64,000 nucleotides of DNA from Hyphobacterium sp. CCMP332 (GCF_014323565.1 NZ_CP058669.1:2383501-2447500), one strand, 5' to 3'. Numbered from the stretch's first letter, positions 53,000-62,268 are shown. Made by a program: numbers and translations. The notes: a model not told the origin generated them from the sequence alone.

Positions 53000-55429
53000 A
53001 TGTCCATCAAATCGAAATTTCTGAACCAGTCCATTCTTGGCGGTGCCATAGCCGGCGTTTTGGCCCTGACCAGTGCCGCTACGGCGCAGGATGTGCCGAT
53101 TGTGCAGCCGGGCGCACCCGGACAGGACACCCGCACGCTGAGCGCGGACGAGGCCGTCCAGCTGGCGAATAACCGCTATTCCGATGCCGACGTCGCCTTC
53201 ATGCAGAACATGATCCCGCACCATGCACAGGCGGTGGAAATGTCGGCGCTGGTCGCAGACCGCACCAATAACGGGGACGTGGCCGCGATTGCCGGGCGCA
53301 TTGATGCCTCCCAGGCTGATGAGATCGCCTTCATGCGGACCTGGCTGACCGAGCGCGGCGAAGCGCTGGAAAGCCCGCACGCCCATCACGCCATGGGACA
53401 TGCCATGATGGGCATGGCCACACCGGAACAGATGGCTCAGCTCGCCGAAGCGTCAGGGCCGGAATTTGATCGTCTCTTCCTTGAATTGATGATCACCCAT
53501 CATGAAGGCGCGGTGGACATGGTCGATCACCTGCTGGAACAATCCGGCTCGGCCTACGACCCCCTGCTGTTTGATTTTGCCGGCGACATCAAGAATGAAC
53601 AGGAAGCCGAAATCCGCCGCATGGGCGGTCTCTTGCGCGGCCTGTCCGCGGACCCGCGCTCCAACCTGACACCCGGTTTCCGCGACGCGGGTGAGGCCAT
53701 TTCCGGCCTGATCCATGTCGCCACCCTGCCCAAGCCGACCGGCTTCTTCGATCCGGAAAACCCGGCCGGCCTTCCGCCCCTGATCGAGTCCGACGAGGAT
53801 GAGGACGAGGCGGCCGACGCAGCGGATGAAGACGACAGGCCGGAATTTGGCGCGCGCTCTCCCTTCCTCAGCTTCTCCAATACCGACATGGCCTTTTCCG
53901 GCGATCTGATGGCGGTTGGCAATTATCACGGCTTCAACCTCTACCGGCTGGGCGGCGCCGAGCCGGAATTGATCTCCTCGGTTGTCTGCCCCGGCGGGCA
54001 GGGCGATGTCTCCATTGTGGGTGATCTCCTGATCATGTCGGTGGAACAGACCCGTGGCCGCGTCGATTGCGGCCGTCAGGGCGTCAGCGAGGATGTCAGC
54101 GCCGACCGCTTCCGCGGCATCCGCATTTTCGACATTGCCGATCCTCTGGCCCCGCGCCAGGTCGGACAGGTCCAGACCTGCCGCGGTTCGCACACCCATT
54201 CCGTGGTCTCCGGTCCCGGTGAGGATGGCGTTCTGATCGTCTATAATTCCGGCACCAGCTCGATCCGCGATGAGGAAGAACTGGCCGGTTGCGTCGGCGA
54301 CGTGCCCGGCGACAGCAGCACAGCGCTCTTCCGCATCGATGTGATCGAGATCCCGATTGCCAATCCGGCGGCCGCCCGCATTGTCGACAGCCCGGCCGTG
54401 TTTGCGGACGATGAAACCGGACAGCTGGCCGGTCTCTGGCGCGGCGGCGATCATGGCGAGGGCACCCAAACCACCAGCCGCACCGATGAATGCCACGACA
54501 TCACCGTCTTCCCCAGCCTGAACCTCGCCGCTGGCGCCTGCTCGGGCAATGGCATTCTGATGGACATTTCCGATCCGCGCGCCCCGCGCCGCATGGATGC
54601 TGTCAGCGATACCGGCTTTGCCTACTGGCATTCGGCGACCTTCAATAATGACGGCACCCGGGTCCTGTTCACCGATGAATGGGGTGGGGGCGGGCGTCCG
54701 CGCTGCCGCGTTCAGGACCCGATGACGTGGGGCGCCAATGCGATCTATTCCATCGAGGACGGCGAGCTGGACTTCAATGCCTATTACAAACTGCCCGCCT
54801 ATCAGTCGGACGAGGAAAACTGCGTCGCCCACAATGGCTCCATCATCCCGGTGCCGGGCCGCGATATCTTCGTCCAGTCCTGGTATCAGGGCGGCATCAC
54901 GCTGATCGACTTCACCGATCCCGCCAATCCGGTGGAAATCGGCTATTTCGACCGCGGCCCCATCAATGGCGATACGATGGTCACGGGCGGCTTCTGGTCG
55001 TCCTACTGGTATGGTGGCCGCATCTACGCCACCGAGATCGTGCGCGGGCTGGATATTTTCGAGCTCGCCCCCAGCGGCGTCCTGACCGAAAACGAGATTG
55101 CCGCCGCCGCGCTCGGCGATCAGGGCGACACCTTCAATCCGCAACAGCAACACCCCGTCACCTGGCCGGATCACCCGGTCGTGGCGCTCGCCTATCTCGA
55201 CCAGCTGAACCGGGAGGGCGCGCTGGTAGTAGAAACGGCAACGGCGATGGCGGCTGCGCTGGGCCAGGCGCGTGCGCTGATGGAGGCAGGCGAAAGCGAT
55301 AGCGAGCTTTCGCAAACACTGACCGATCTGTCAGAGGATTTGTCCGGCGTCGATGCGGATGGCCGCAATGGCGCGCGCCTCACCGCCTTGCGCAACACCC
55401 TGACCGGCATTGCGGCGGGTCTGGAGTAG
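53000..55429 (+). CDS. Exported DUF305-LVIVD fusion protein
   Basis: An 809-residue exported protein. A signal peptide (GGAIAGVLALTSAATAQ) is followed by a DUF305 domain (residues about 45-215) with paired HH motifs, FMQNMIPHHAQAVEM and MITHHEGAVDM, plus the His/Met-rich HAHHAMGHAMMGM, features linked to copper binding in CopM-like proteins. An acidic linker (DEDEDEAADAADEDD) precedes a beta-propeller-like domain (about 290-700) of LVIVD-type repeats (LMAVGNYHGFNLYRL, FRGIRIFDIADPLAPRQV, GNGILMDISDPRAPRRM, GGITLIDFTDPANPVEI). A helical tail ends the protein. The combination suggests an envelope metal-binding or surface protein. Confidence 0.85.
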   Translation: MSIKSKFLNQSILGGAIAGVLALTSAATAQDVPIVQPGAPGQDTRTLSADEAVQLANNRYSDADVAFMQNMIPHHAQAVEMSALVADRTNNGDVAAIAGRIDASQADEIAFMRTWLTERGEALESPHAHHAMGHAMMGMATPEQMAQLAEASGPEFDRLFLELMITHHEGAVDMVDHLLEQSGSAYDPLLFDFAGDIKNEQEAEIRRMGGLLRGLSADPRSNLTPGFRDAGEAISGLIHVATLPKPTGFFDPENPAGLPPLIESDEDEDEAADAADEDDRPEFGARSPFLSFSNTDMAFSGDLMAVGNYHGFNLYRLGGAEPELISSVVCPGGQGDVSIVGDLLIMSVEQTRGRVDCGRQGVSEDVSADRFRGIRIFDIADPLAPRQVGQVQTCRGSHTHSVVSGPGEDGVLIVYNSGTSSIRDEEELAGCVGDVPGDSSTALFRIDVIEIPIANPAAARIVDSPAVFADDETGQLAGLWRGGDHGEGTQTTSRTDECHDITVFPSLNLAAGACSGNGILMDISDPRAPRRMDAVSDTGFAYWHSATFNNDGTRVLFTDEWGGGGRPRCRVQDPMTWGANAIYSIEDGELDFNAYYKLPAYQSDEENCVAHNGSIIPVPGRDIFVQSWYQGGITLIDFTDPANPVEIGYFDRGPINGDTMVTGGFWSSYWYGGRIYATEIVRGLDIFELAPSGVLTENEIAAAALGDQGDTFNPQQQHPVTWPDHPVVALAYLDQLNREGALVVETATAMAAALGQARALMEAGESDSELSQTLTDLSEDLSGVDADGRNGARLTALRNTLTGIAAGLE

Positions 55430-55437
55430 GCCTCTGG

Positions 55438-55480
55438 GCCGCGGCGGCAGGTTCGACATTCGGGCCGCGCCGCGGCTTTC
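55438..55480 (+). terminator. Possible terminator after the DUF305-LVIVD gene
   Basis: GCCGCGGCG (55438-55446) pairs perfectly with CGCCGCGGC (55468-55476), followed by TTTC. The 21-nt loop contains further short pairing. Short U-run, so a weak terminator. Confidence 0.4.
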
Positions 55481-55534
55481 ACGCCATTATGCGTCGTCGC
55501 CAGCCTTCAGGATTGGAAACAACGAGGCCGTCAA

Positions 55535-56917
55535 ATGAAACAACCCGCCATCCTGTCCGTTCTGACGGTTGCTTTCCTGTTCGGCTTTGTCATTCCCGCC
55601 AGTGTCGGGGCGCAAATGCCGCCGCCCGTCCTGCCCATGAGTGAGACCGAAGAGGAGGCGCCGGAATTGCCGCCGGTCTTGCCTCTGCGGGATCGGGCCG
55701 CGGTGATTGACAGAATCCTCGCGGAGCGCCTTGAGACCGTCGTGCCGCAGATCATGCGCGAGAATGGCGTTGCCATGTGGGTGCTGATGGCGCGGGAGTA
55801 TTTCGAGGAGCCCGTCATCGCCACCATGCTGGATGCCCGCAGCATGGCGGCCCGCAGACGGACCATTCTGGTGTTCTTTGATACGGGCGAGGGAGAGCCC
55901 ATCGAGCGTCTCACGGTAAGCCGCTACGGGCTGGCAGGCCTGTTTGAGCCCGCCTGGGATCCCGAAGTCGAGCCGGACCAGTGGAATGCCGTGGCCGCCA
56001 TTATCGCAGAGCGGGACCCGGCGACCATTGCCATCAATTTCTCGGATATTTCAGCGTTTGGCGACGGCATGACACTGAGCCAGTACCGCTTGATGATGGC
56101 CGCCTTGCCGGAGGGATTCGAGGACCGCATCATTTCCGGAGAAACCCTGGCAATACGCTGGCTGGAGACCCGCACGCCAAGCGAGGTGGCGCTCTACCCG
56201 GCCATTGTCCGCACGGCCCACGCGCTGATCGCGCGCGCCTTTTCCCGCGAAGTCATCACGCCGGGTGTAACAACCGCAAATGATGTCCGCTGGTGGTATC
56301 GTCAGGAATTCGCCCGCTTGGGCCTGACGCCCTGGTTTCATCCATCGGTCGGAATTCAGCGCGCCGGGCAGGAGGGCATGCTCTCGGGCGATGAAATCAT
56401 CCAGCCCGGAGACCTCCTCTGGACGGATGTCGGCATCACCTATCTGCGGCTGAACACGGATACCCAGCACCTCGCCTATGTCCTGCGGCCGGGAGAAACC
56501 GTGGCCCCGGCCGGGCTGCGGAATGGTCTGGCCGCGACCAATGAGGTTCAGGACATTCTGCTGGCCCATTTTCAACCGGGGCGGAGTGGCAATGAGGTTC
56601 TGGAACGCGCCCGCGCCGAAGCGATTGAACGGGGGCTCAATCCGTCCATCTACACCCATCCGATCGGCCTGCACGGGCATGGCGCCGGACCGGCAATCGG
56701 CTTCTGGGATAATCAGACCGGCGATCCTCGCGGCGAAGGGCCGATCAACGCCAACACAGCGTGGGCGATCGAGCTCACCACCTTCAATGCTGTCCCCGAA
56801 TGGGGCGGGCAAATCGTCGACTTCCGCTCCGAAGAAGATGCATTCTTTGATGGCGAAAAAGTCCGCTTTTTCGACGGACGGCAGACCGAAATCACGCTGA
56901 TACCGTCCGGCGAGTAG
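55535..56917 (+). CDS. Exported M24 family metallopeptidase (Xaa-Pro dipeptidase-like)
   Basis: A 460-residue exported pita-bread-fold peptidase. Signal peptide (LSVLTVAFLFGFVIPASVGA) followed by a creatinase-like N-domain (VLMAREYFEEPVIATML) and an M24 catalytic domain. Metal ligands can be read as Asp in LLWTDVGITY (about residue 298), Asp in LNTDTQH, His in GLHGHGAGP (about 378), Glu in AIELTTF (about 412) and Glu in the FRSEEDAFF region. Activity is probably removal of N-terminal residues before proline outside the cytoplasm. GAGG precedes the ATG. It converges on the tRNA-Gly gene. Confidence 0.9.
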   Translation: MKQPAILSVLTVAFLFGFVIPASVGAQMPPPVLPMSETEEEAPELPPVLPLRDRAAVIDRILAERLETVVPQIMRENGVAMWVLMAREYFEEPVIATMLDARSMAARRRTILVFFDTGEGEPIERLTVSRYGLAGLFEPAWDPEVEPDQWNAVAAIIAERDPATIAINFSDISAFGDGMTLSQYRLMMAALPEGFEDRIISGETLAIRWLETRTPSEVALYPAIVRTAHALIARAFSREVITPGVTTANDVRWWYRQEFARLGLTPWFHPSVGIQRAGQEGMLSGDEIIQPGDLLWTDVGITYLRLNTDTQHLAYVLRPGETVAPAGLRNGLAATNEVQDILLAHFQPGRSGNEVLERARAEAIERGLNPSIYTHPIGLHGHGAGPAIGFWDNQTGDPRGEGPINANTAWAIELTTFNAVPEWGGQIVDFRSEEDAFFDGEKVRFFDGRQTEITLIPSGE

Positions 56918-57062
56918 ATTGGGGTCCACCCGCTAAGCGGATTGACCCGTGCGGACTTTGATCGCGTGGACGGTCTCCGCGGCCGGTACCGCCCTGCCGT
57001 TCCAACAACGCGCAAAGCAGGCGCGGCCGAAACGTCAACCGAGAATCATACTGAAAAGAGAA

Positions 57063-57137
57063 TGGAGCGGGCGATGAGATTCGAACTCACGACATTCACC
57101 TTGGCAAGGTGACGCTCTACCCCTGAGCTACGCCCGC
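57063..57137 (-). tRNA. tRNA-Gly (GCC)
   Basis: Read on the minus strand, GCGGGCG (57137-57131) pairs with CGCCCGC, followed by T and an encoded CCA at 57065-57063. The D arm GTAGCTCAGGGGTAGAGC, the anticodon loop with GCC at 57105-57103, and the T arm GTGAGTTCGAATCTCAT-type stem-loop are all present, giving a complete cloverleaf. Confidence 0.97.
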
Positions 57138-57217
57138 TCATGTCTGGGGTTCCGGCTTGCGCCGGGAGGCGGCGTATATCGCGCAATCCCGGCCCGATGG
57201 CAAGACGCCAGATTCAG

Positions 57218-57784
57218 CTAGGCGGCGATTGTTTCCAGGTAAAGATCAAACCGGTCCTGCCCCCAGTATTTCTGCCCGTCCGCGATCAGGAAGGGGACGC
57301 CGAAAATCCCGTGCTTGGTTACCGCCGCGCGCGCCCCGGCTTCGGCGCTGCGGATGGCTTCGGACGTTTTCAGCGTGGCGGTGTCCGGCAGGTCAAGGTC
57401 CAGCCCGGCGGCGATGCCGGCGAGCACGTTGTGTCGATTGAGATCCTGCCCTTCGCCCCAGCGTGCCTCCGAGGCCGCGCAGGCAAAATCAAATCCCTTG
57501 TCCGCCAGATCGGCAAAGTGAAAGGCGAGATTGGGCAGGCGTGAGGTCAGCTCGAACGTATCGGGAAAGGCGAGCGTCAGGCCCGCCCGCGCCGTCATGC
57601 GCGGAATGTCTTCGAGATAGTATTCCAGCTTGGGTTGGCTGTCGGTCGGATTGAAGAAGGGCACCCCGTCCGGCGGGCCGGTAAAGGGGATCATCTCCGG
57701 CCTCACACCCGCCGCTTTCAGCTTGGCGAGTCCGATGCGGGAATAGGGGCTGCGGAAACCAAAAAAGCAGACAGGCGTTGTCAT
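57218..57784 (-). CDS. 2-hydroxychromene-2-carboxylate isomerase / DsbA-like thioredoxin-fold protein
   Basis: A 188-residue kappa-class GST/DsbA-fold protein. The start [16 protein letters not shown] carries the FxSPY motif with the catalytic Ser of HCCA isomerases rather than a Cxx[27 protein letters not shown] at the C terminus is the cis-Pro loop and family signature (FGVPxF, WGxDR). HCCA isomerase acts in naphthalene degradation, but homologues without such pathways are common and their substrates are unknown. The ATG at 57784 gives [10 protein letters not shown]. Divergent from the deacylase gene. Confidence 0.87.
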   Translation of the reverse strand: MTTPVCFFGFRSPYSRIGLAKLKAAGVRPEMIPFTGPPDGVPFFNPTDSQPKLEYYLEDIPRMTARAGLTLAFPDTFELTSRLPNLAFHFADLADKGFDFACAASEARWGEGQDLNRHNVLAGIAAGLDLDLPDTATLKTSEAIRSAEAGARAAVTKHGIFGVPFLIADGQKYWGQDRFDLYLETIAA

Positions 57785-57866
57785 GGTCAGGTCCTTCTGG
57801 CGGTCGCAGGAAGCGTATAGTAGATTTACGCTTGATCCAGCACACTCATGCGCCATAACGCCCGTT

Positions 57867-58376
57867 ATGACAGCGACCCGCAATGAATTGTTTGCATACC
57901 TGGATGAATTGGGCATCGCCCATTCAACGCAGGACCATGCGCCGGTCTTCACCGTCGAGGAGGGCCAGGACATCAAGGCCAGCCTGCCCGGCGGGCATAC
58001 CAAGAATCTGTTCCTGAAGGACAAGGCCGGCCGCTTCGTGCTGGTCTCGGCGCTGGGCGACACGCCGGTCCGCATCAACCGCCTGCACAAGCCAATGGGC
58101 TGCAAGCGCCTGTCCTTTGCCCGCGAGGGGGATTTGCTCGACGTGCTGGGCGTGCGGCCGGGCTCCGTCACCGCCTTTGCGCTGATGAATGATGTCGCGG
58201 GCCGGGTGACATTCGTCGTCGATGCCGCCTTGCTGGCCACCGATCCAGTCAATTTCCACCCGCTGAAGAATGACGCCACCACGGCGATCTCCCGCGATGA
58301 TCTTCTGGCCTTTGCCAAAGCCACCGGACATGATCCGCTGATTGTGGATTTTGCCGCGCTGGCGGCAGACGACTGA
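57867..58376 (+). CDS. YbaK/ProX-type prolyl-tRNA editing deacylase
   Basis: A 169-residue trans-editing factor that hydrolyses mischarged aminoacyl-tRNA, most likely Ala-tRNA(Pro) or Cys-tRNA(Pro). The family's blocks are [32 protein letters not shown] with the conserved Lys, and [18 protein letters not shown]. It is a single-domain INS/YbaK-like protein lacking any ligase domain. The ATG at 57867 gives the expected N terminus ([16 protein letters not shown]). No obvious ribosome-binding site, so this start is moderately supported. Confidence 0.88.
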   Translation: MTATRNELFAYLDELGIAHSTQDHAPVFTVEEGQDIKASLPGGHTKNLFLKDKAGRFVLVSALGDTPVRINRLHKPMGCKRLSFAREGDLLDVLGVRPGSVTAFALMNDVAGRVTFVVDAALLATDPVNFHPLKNDATTAISRDDLLAFAKATGHDPLIVDFAALAADD

Positions 58377-58438
58377 CCTTGTAAAGCGGGGCATCGCGCG
58401 CCAAGTAAGCCCCAGGATATCAAAGATGGAATTTTGCC

Positions 58439-59371
58439 ATGAGCGACTTTTTCACCACCGACCCAAATGCCGCCCCTTCCGCTGGCTCCGCCCCTGCGGC
58501 CGACCTCATCAAGGACGGCACGGATCAGGGCTTCATGGCCGATGTGATCGAGCCCTCGAAAGAGGTGCCGGTGATTGTCGACTTCTGGGCACCCTGGTGC
58601 GGTCCGTGCCGCCAGCTGGGACCGGCGATTGAAAATGCCGTGCGCAAGGCCGGCGGCAAGGTGCGCCTGGTCAAGATCAATATCGACGAGAATCCGGGCA
58701 TTGCCGGGCAGTTGCAGGTGAAATCCATCCCCGCCGTCTTTGCCTTCCAGAACGGCCAGCCGGTGGACGGCTTCATGGGCGCCTTGCCGGAAAGCCAGAT
58801 CAATGACTTCATCAAGCGCATTACCGGCGATGGTCCGGACAAGGAAGCCATTGCGGCGCTGATCGCCCGGGCCGAGGAAAGCCTCGCCTCCGGCGATCTC
58901 GGCGGCGCAGCGCAGGACTTCTCCCTCGCGGCGCAATCCGATCCGGAAAATGTCGCCCCGATTGCCGGCATGGCGCGCGTTTTCCTTGCCGGCGGCGATC
59001 CGGACAAGGCGCGGGAGCTGCTCCAGCATGTGCCCGAAGACAAGCATTCCGACCCCGCCGTTCAGGCGGTCATGACCGCACTGAAACTGGTGGATGAGGC
59101 CGGCGATGCCGGTGAGGCCAGTGAGCTGGAACAGAAGCTGGCGGATAATCCCGGCGATCACGCCACACGGTTTGAACTGGCCAATGCACTGGTTGGCAAG
59201 GGCGATCTGCAAGGTGCCACCGATCAGCTTTTTTTGATCCTGGAGGCCGATGCCGACTGGGAAGAGGGCAAGGCCAGGGCGCGCCTTCTCGAGGTTTTCG
59301 AAGCCGCCGGATTTGCATCCCCGGTGGCGAAATCGGGCCGCCGCCGGCTGTCCACGCTGCTGTTTTCCTGA
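58439..59371 (+). CDS. Thioredoxin-TPR protein (CnoX/YbbN family)
   Basis: A 310-residue protein with an N-terminal thioredoxin domain and C-terminal TPR repeats, as in CnoX chaperedoxins that protect clients from over-oxidation and pass them to GroEL/DnaK. The active site is WAPWCGPC (Cys at about 53 and 56). The cis-Pro loop is VKSIPAVFAFQNG. TPR-like helices run from about residue 120 to the end (EESLASGDLGGAAQDFSLA, ELANALVGKGDLQGATDQL). Unlike E. coli CnoX, the first Cys is present, so thiol-disulfide activity is possible. It is followed by the Lon-N-domain gene. Confidence 0.9.
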   Translation: MSDFFTTDPNAAPSAGSAPAADLIKDGTDQGFMADVIEPSKEVPVIVDFWAPWCGPCRQLGPAIENAVRKAGGKVRLVKINIDENPGIAGQLQVKSIPAVFAFQNGQPVDGFMGALPESQINDFIKRITGDGPDKEAIAALIARAEESLASGDLGGAAQDFSLAAQSDPENVAPIAGMARVFLAGGDPDKARELLQHVPEDKHSDPAVQAVMTALKLVDEAGDAGEASELEQKLADNPGDHATRFELANALVGKGDLQGATDQLFLILEADADWEEGKARARLLEVFEAAGFASPVAKSGRRRLSTLLFS

Positions 59372-59413
59372 CCCCCCCTTGGCAGAGGCCTTTATCGGCC
59401 CTAGCTCAAAGGT

Positions 59414-60043
59414 ATGACACAGCTTCCCAAAACCCTGCCCGTCTTCCCGCTGGGCGGTGCCATTCTGCTCCCCGGAGAGATTTTGCCGCTCAATATTTTC
59501 GAGCCGCGCTATCTCAACATGATTGATGATGCGATGGCGGGCGACAAGCTGATCGGCATTGTCCAGACCCGGGCCGGCGGGCCCGCGGATCAGCCCTTCA
59601 TCGAGGCCATCGGCGGCGCCGGACGGATTACCCGTCATGCCGAGACGGAAGATGGCCGCTATCTGATCGAGCTGGAAGGCCTGTCGCGCTTCGAGATCAC
59701 CGCCGAGCTGGACGCGAAAACCCCCTACCGCATGGCGCAGGTGGACTGGTCGCTCTTTGACGCCGATCGCGCCGCCCCCGATGCGCTGCTGACTGCCGAC
59801 CGGGAACGGTTTACCGCGCTGCTTCGGGGCTGGTTCGCGCAGGAAGGCATCAAGTGTGACTGGGGCACGGTGGAGGCAGCACCGGTGATCCGGATCGTCG
59901 ACCAGATCGCCATGGCTGCGCCCTTTGCCGCCAAGGAAAAACAGGCTTTGCTAGAAGCCGGCGATGGCCGCGCCCGCTATGATCTGATGACGGCGCTGCT
60001 GGAAAAGAAGCTGGCGGAAGGCGCAGGCGGCACGCCGAACTAG
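59414..60043 (+). CDS. LON peptidase substrate-binding domain protein
   Basis: A 209-residue protein consisting only of the N-terminal Lon domain: LPVFPLGGAILLPGEILPLNIFEPRYLNMIDDAM is the classical start, and the LIELEGLSRFEI strand and a C-terminal helical bundle follow. No ATPase or protease domain is present. Such stand-alone proteins are widespread; the function is unclear. It is 43 bp after the thioredoxin-TPR gene and 34 bp before the Trm112 gene, so these genes probably form an operon. Confidence 0.9.
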   Translation: MTQLPKTLPVFPLGGAILLPGEILPLNIFEPRYLNMIDDAMAGDKLIGIVQTRAGGPADQPFIEAIGGAGRITRHAETEDGRYLIELEGLSRFEITAELDAKTPYRMAQVDWSLFDADRAAPDALLTADRERFTALLRGWFAQEGIKCDWGTVEAAPVIRIVDQIAMAAPFAAKEKQALLEAGDGRARYDLMTALLEKKLAEGAGGTPN

Positions 60044-60076
60044 GCAGGCCCGCCCTGACAGGATAGAAGATCCGGC

Positions 60077-60289
60077 ATGAGCGAAAACATCGAAACCCCG
60101 CCCAAAGACGTTGATCCCAAGCTGCTGGAAGTGCTGGTCTGCCCGGTGACGCGCGGTCCGCTCGTCTATGATCGAAAGAAAGGCGAACTGGTCTCGAAAA
60201 AGGCCCGTCTCGCCTATCCGGTACGCGAGGGCGTGCCCATCATGCTGCCGGACGAGGCGCGCGAGCTCAGCGATGCGGAAGTGAAATGA
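60077..60289 (+). CDS. Trm112 family protein
   Basis: A 70-residue zinc-ribbon-like protein of the Trm112/YcaR family. [19 protein letters not shown] holds the core, though only one Cys is visible in that segment, and [13 protein letters not shown] is the family's end. In eukaryotes Trm112 activates methyltransferases; the bacterial role is unknown. Its stop overlaps the start of the DUF971 gene by 4 bp (ATGA), indicating translational coupling. Confidence 0.85.
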   Translation: MSENIETPPKDVDPKLLEVLVCPVTRGPLVYDRKKGELVSKKARLAYPVREGVPIMLPDEARELSDAEVK

Positions 60290-60585
60290 GCCGCGCCTGG
60301 CCGACCCGGCTCGATTTCTCGAAATCGCGCAAGGTGCTGACCGTCGACTTCGATGACGGCCGGACGGCCGAATTGCCGTATCAGCTTTTGCGCACCGAAT
60401 CGCCCAGCGCCGAAGTGCAGGGCCATGGTGCCGGGCAAAAGAAAATCATTACCGGCAAGGAAAATGTCGGCGTCACCGCCGCCCATCCTGTGGGCCGTTA
60501 TGCGGTACAGATCGTCTTTGATGATGGCCATGATACCGGTCTTTTCACTTGGGATTATCTGCGCGAACTCGCCGGGCTGGATTAG
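60286..60585 (+). CDS. DUF971 protein (gamma-butyrobetaine hydroxylase-like N-domain)
   Basis: A 99-residue DUF971 protein. [42 protein letters not shown] is the family core; [37 protein letters not shown] is its second half, including the GxFTWDYL end. The domain resembles the N-terminal zinc domain of carnitine-synthesis hydroxylases and is also seen in Fe-S cluster carriers (ApbC/Mrp-associated). It is stand-alone here. Function unknown. Confidence 0.88.
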   Translation: MSRAWPTRLDFSKSRKVLTVDFDDGRTAELPYQLLRTESPSAEVQGHGAGQKKIITGKENVGVTAAHPVGRYAVQIVFDDGHDTGLFTWDYLRELAGLD

Positions 60586-60595
60586 CGTGATTTTT

Positions 60596-60689
60596 CTCCC
60601 CCTGCTCGCGGGGGGAGTGGCCCGTAGGGCCGAGGGGGGCATGGCCCCCTCCGTCAGCTTCGCTGCCACCTCCCCCGTAAACGGGGGAG
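60596..60689. repeat. Hairpin-rich REP-like intergenic element
   Basis: Four consecutive hairpins: CTCCCCC/GGGGGAG (60596-60602, 60611-60617), GGCCC/GGGCC (60619-60623, 60627-60631), AGGGGG/CCCCCT (60633-60638, 60645-60650) and CTCCCCCG/CGGGGGAG (60670-60677, 60682-60689). The sequence resembles GC-rich mobile intergenic repeats seen in many alphaproteobacteria (mixed CTCCCCC and GGCCC palindromes). It may end transcription of the DUF971 unit. Confidence 0.65.
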
Positions 60690-60739
60690 TAAAACATCAT
60701 CTCGAAGCCCGCAGCGATCAATTTTATGGCGTCTCCATC

Positions 60740-60788
60740 CGGCTTGACCGGAGGGTCTCTTCGTCATCGAGGTTGTCCGGTCAAGCCG
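60740..60788. repeat. 13-bp inverted repeat near bioB
   Basis: CGGCTTGACCGGA (60740-60752) and TCCGGTCAAGCCG (60776-60788) are perfect reverse complements with a 23-bp spacer. Another smaller hairpin, CCTCCCC/GGGGAGG (60833-60839, 60845-60851), lies close to the bioB stop. No other gene is evident in the 281-bp gap between DUF971 and bioB. Confidence 0.6.
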
Positions 60789-60866
60789 AACGAAGACGGT
60801 GTAATTATTTTCTGGTGCCGGAATGCACTTTTCCTCCCCTGTGTGGGGAGGGGAAATATGTGCTGC

Positions 60867-61877
60867 CTACTCCGCCGCGCGTTCCACCGGCGAGGACGGC
60901 GCTGCCATCGGCTCGAGGCCGAGATCGTTGAACAGCGCCCCATCGACTTCCAGATCCGGATTGGGCGTGGTGAGAAGCTCTTCACCCACAAAGATCGAAT
61001 TGGCCCCGGCGAGGAAACACAGCGCCTGAAGCTCGCGGCTCATGCCTTCGCGGCCCGCCGACAGCCGCACAACCGAGCGCGGCATCATCAGGCGTGCTGC
61101 GGCAATCGCCCGCACGAAATCAAACCCGTCCAGCGGCCTGGCATGGCCCAGAGGGGTGCCTTCCACGGCGACCAGATGGTTGATCGGCACGCTTTCCGGA
61201 TGCGGGGCGATCGTGGCCAGCTCGACCAGAAGGCCGATCCGGTCAGCTTCGCTCTCGCCCATGCCGATAATGCCGCCACAGCACACATTGATGCCCGCCT
61301 CCCGCACACGGCCCAGCGTTTCCAGGCGGTCGTCATAGGTGCGCGTGCTAATCACCTTGTCGTAATATTCCCGGCTCGTATCCAGATTGTGATTGTAATA
61401 ATCCAGCCCCGCCGCCTTCAGCCTTTGTGCCTGATCGGCCTCCAGCATGCCGAGCGTGACGCAGGTTTCCAGACCTTCCGATTTCACGCCTTCAATCATC
61501 TCGCATACGGCATCAACATCGCGATCCTTCAGGGATCGCCAGGCCGCCCCCATGCAAAATCGTGTCGCCCCGCCGGCCTTCGCCTTGCGCGCGGCGGATA
61601 GGACCTCATCGACGGGCATCAGTTTGGAGGCTTTCAGCCCGGTCTCATGAAAGGCCGACTGGCTGCAATAACCGCAATCCTCGGCACAGCCGCCGGTCTT
61701 GATGGACAGGAGTTGGGATTTCTGGACCGAATTGGCCGCATGATGGCGCCGGTGCACGCTTTGCGCGGCGAACAGCAAATCGTTAAACGGAGATCGGTAT
61801 ATCCCGCCCGCCTCGTCTGCAGTCCAGTCAAAGCGGGGCTTTGACAAGGTCTCGATATCAAGGACAGTGGCAGCCAT
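60867..61877 (-). CDS. bioB: Biotin synthase
   Basis: A 336-residue radical SAM enzyme that inserts sulfur into dethiobiotin. The CxxxCxxC cluster motif is [13 protein letters not shown] (Cys64, 68, 71). Other blocks are [49 protein letters not shown] and [20 protein letters not shown]. Length is normal. No other biotin gene lies in the window. The ATG at 61877 shares bases of CATG with the start of the divergent VanZ gene, so the promoters must overlap coding sequence. Confidence 0.96.
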   Translation of the reverse strand: MAATVLDIETLSKPRFDWTADEAGGIYRSPFNDLLFAAQSVHRRHHAANSVQKSQLLSIKTGGCAEDCGYCSQSAFHETGLKASKLMPVDEVLSAARKAKAGGATRFCMGAAWRSLKDRDVDAVCEMIEGVKSEGLETCVTLGMLEADQAQRLKAAGLDYYNHNLDTSREYYDKVISTRTYDDRLETLGRVREAGINVCCGGIIGMGESEADRIGLLVELATIAPHPESVPINHLVAVEGTPLGHARPLDGFDFVRAIAAARLMMPRSVVRLSAGREGMSRELQALCFLAGANSIFVGEELLTTPNPDLEVDGALFNDLGLEPMAAPSSPVERAAE

Positions 61878-62268
61878 GTCATCTCATCCGTTTTCTTCTG
61901 GCGCGGACCCTAGAAAGAGGCAGGCCCTGCGGCAAGCCGCCAAGGGCATGTTCTGGCTGGCTTTTACAGCCATCACCGTCCTCGCGCTTTTGCCCGGCCC
62001 GGCGGCCCCGCCGCGCCTGCTGGGGACGGACAAGCTGGAACATGCGGCCGCTTTTCTGGTGCTGACACTTCTGGCCGGCTTTGGCTGGCGGGCACTACCC
62101 CTCTGGTTTATCACGCTGGCCATGATCACCTATGGCCTTCTGATCGAGCTGATCCAGGGCTCGCCCATCCTTCAGCGCACCATGTCCTTTGCCGATGTTC
62201 TCGCTGACTTGGCGGGGATTGCGCTGGGCCTGACGCTGGTAGCGATACTGGGCCTGCGAAAGCCGTGA
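61876..62268 (+). CDS. VanZ family membrane protein
   Basis: A 130-residue protein with three or four helices ([53 protein letters not shown] and a C-terminal helix). [15 protein letters not shown] and [12 protein letters not shown] match VanZ-like proteins, whose role is unclear. The ATG at 61876 overlaps the bioB start; an ATG at 61948 (MFWLAFTAI) is a plausible shorter alternative and a GTG at 61867 a longer one. The stop overlaps the GTG of the next gene in a GTGA arrangement. Confidence 0.75.
   Translation: MSSHPFSSGADPRKRQALRQAAKGMFWLAFTAITVLALLPGPAAPPRLLGTDKLEHAAAFLVLTLLAGFGWRALPLWFITLAMITYGLLIELIQGSPILQRTMSFADVLADLAGIALGLTLVAILGLRKP

Noticed and set aside
53453-55315. 620-codon minus-strand frame inside the DUF305-LVIVD gene
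   Set aside because: The plus-strand protein has a signal peptide and repeats; the minus frame is a codon-bias shadow.
57218-59638. 806-codon minus-strand open frame covering the deacylase and thioredoxin-TPR genes
   Set aside because: Only its last 188 codons (57218-57784) match a family. The rest is antisense to two well-supported plus-strand genes.
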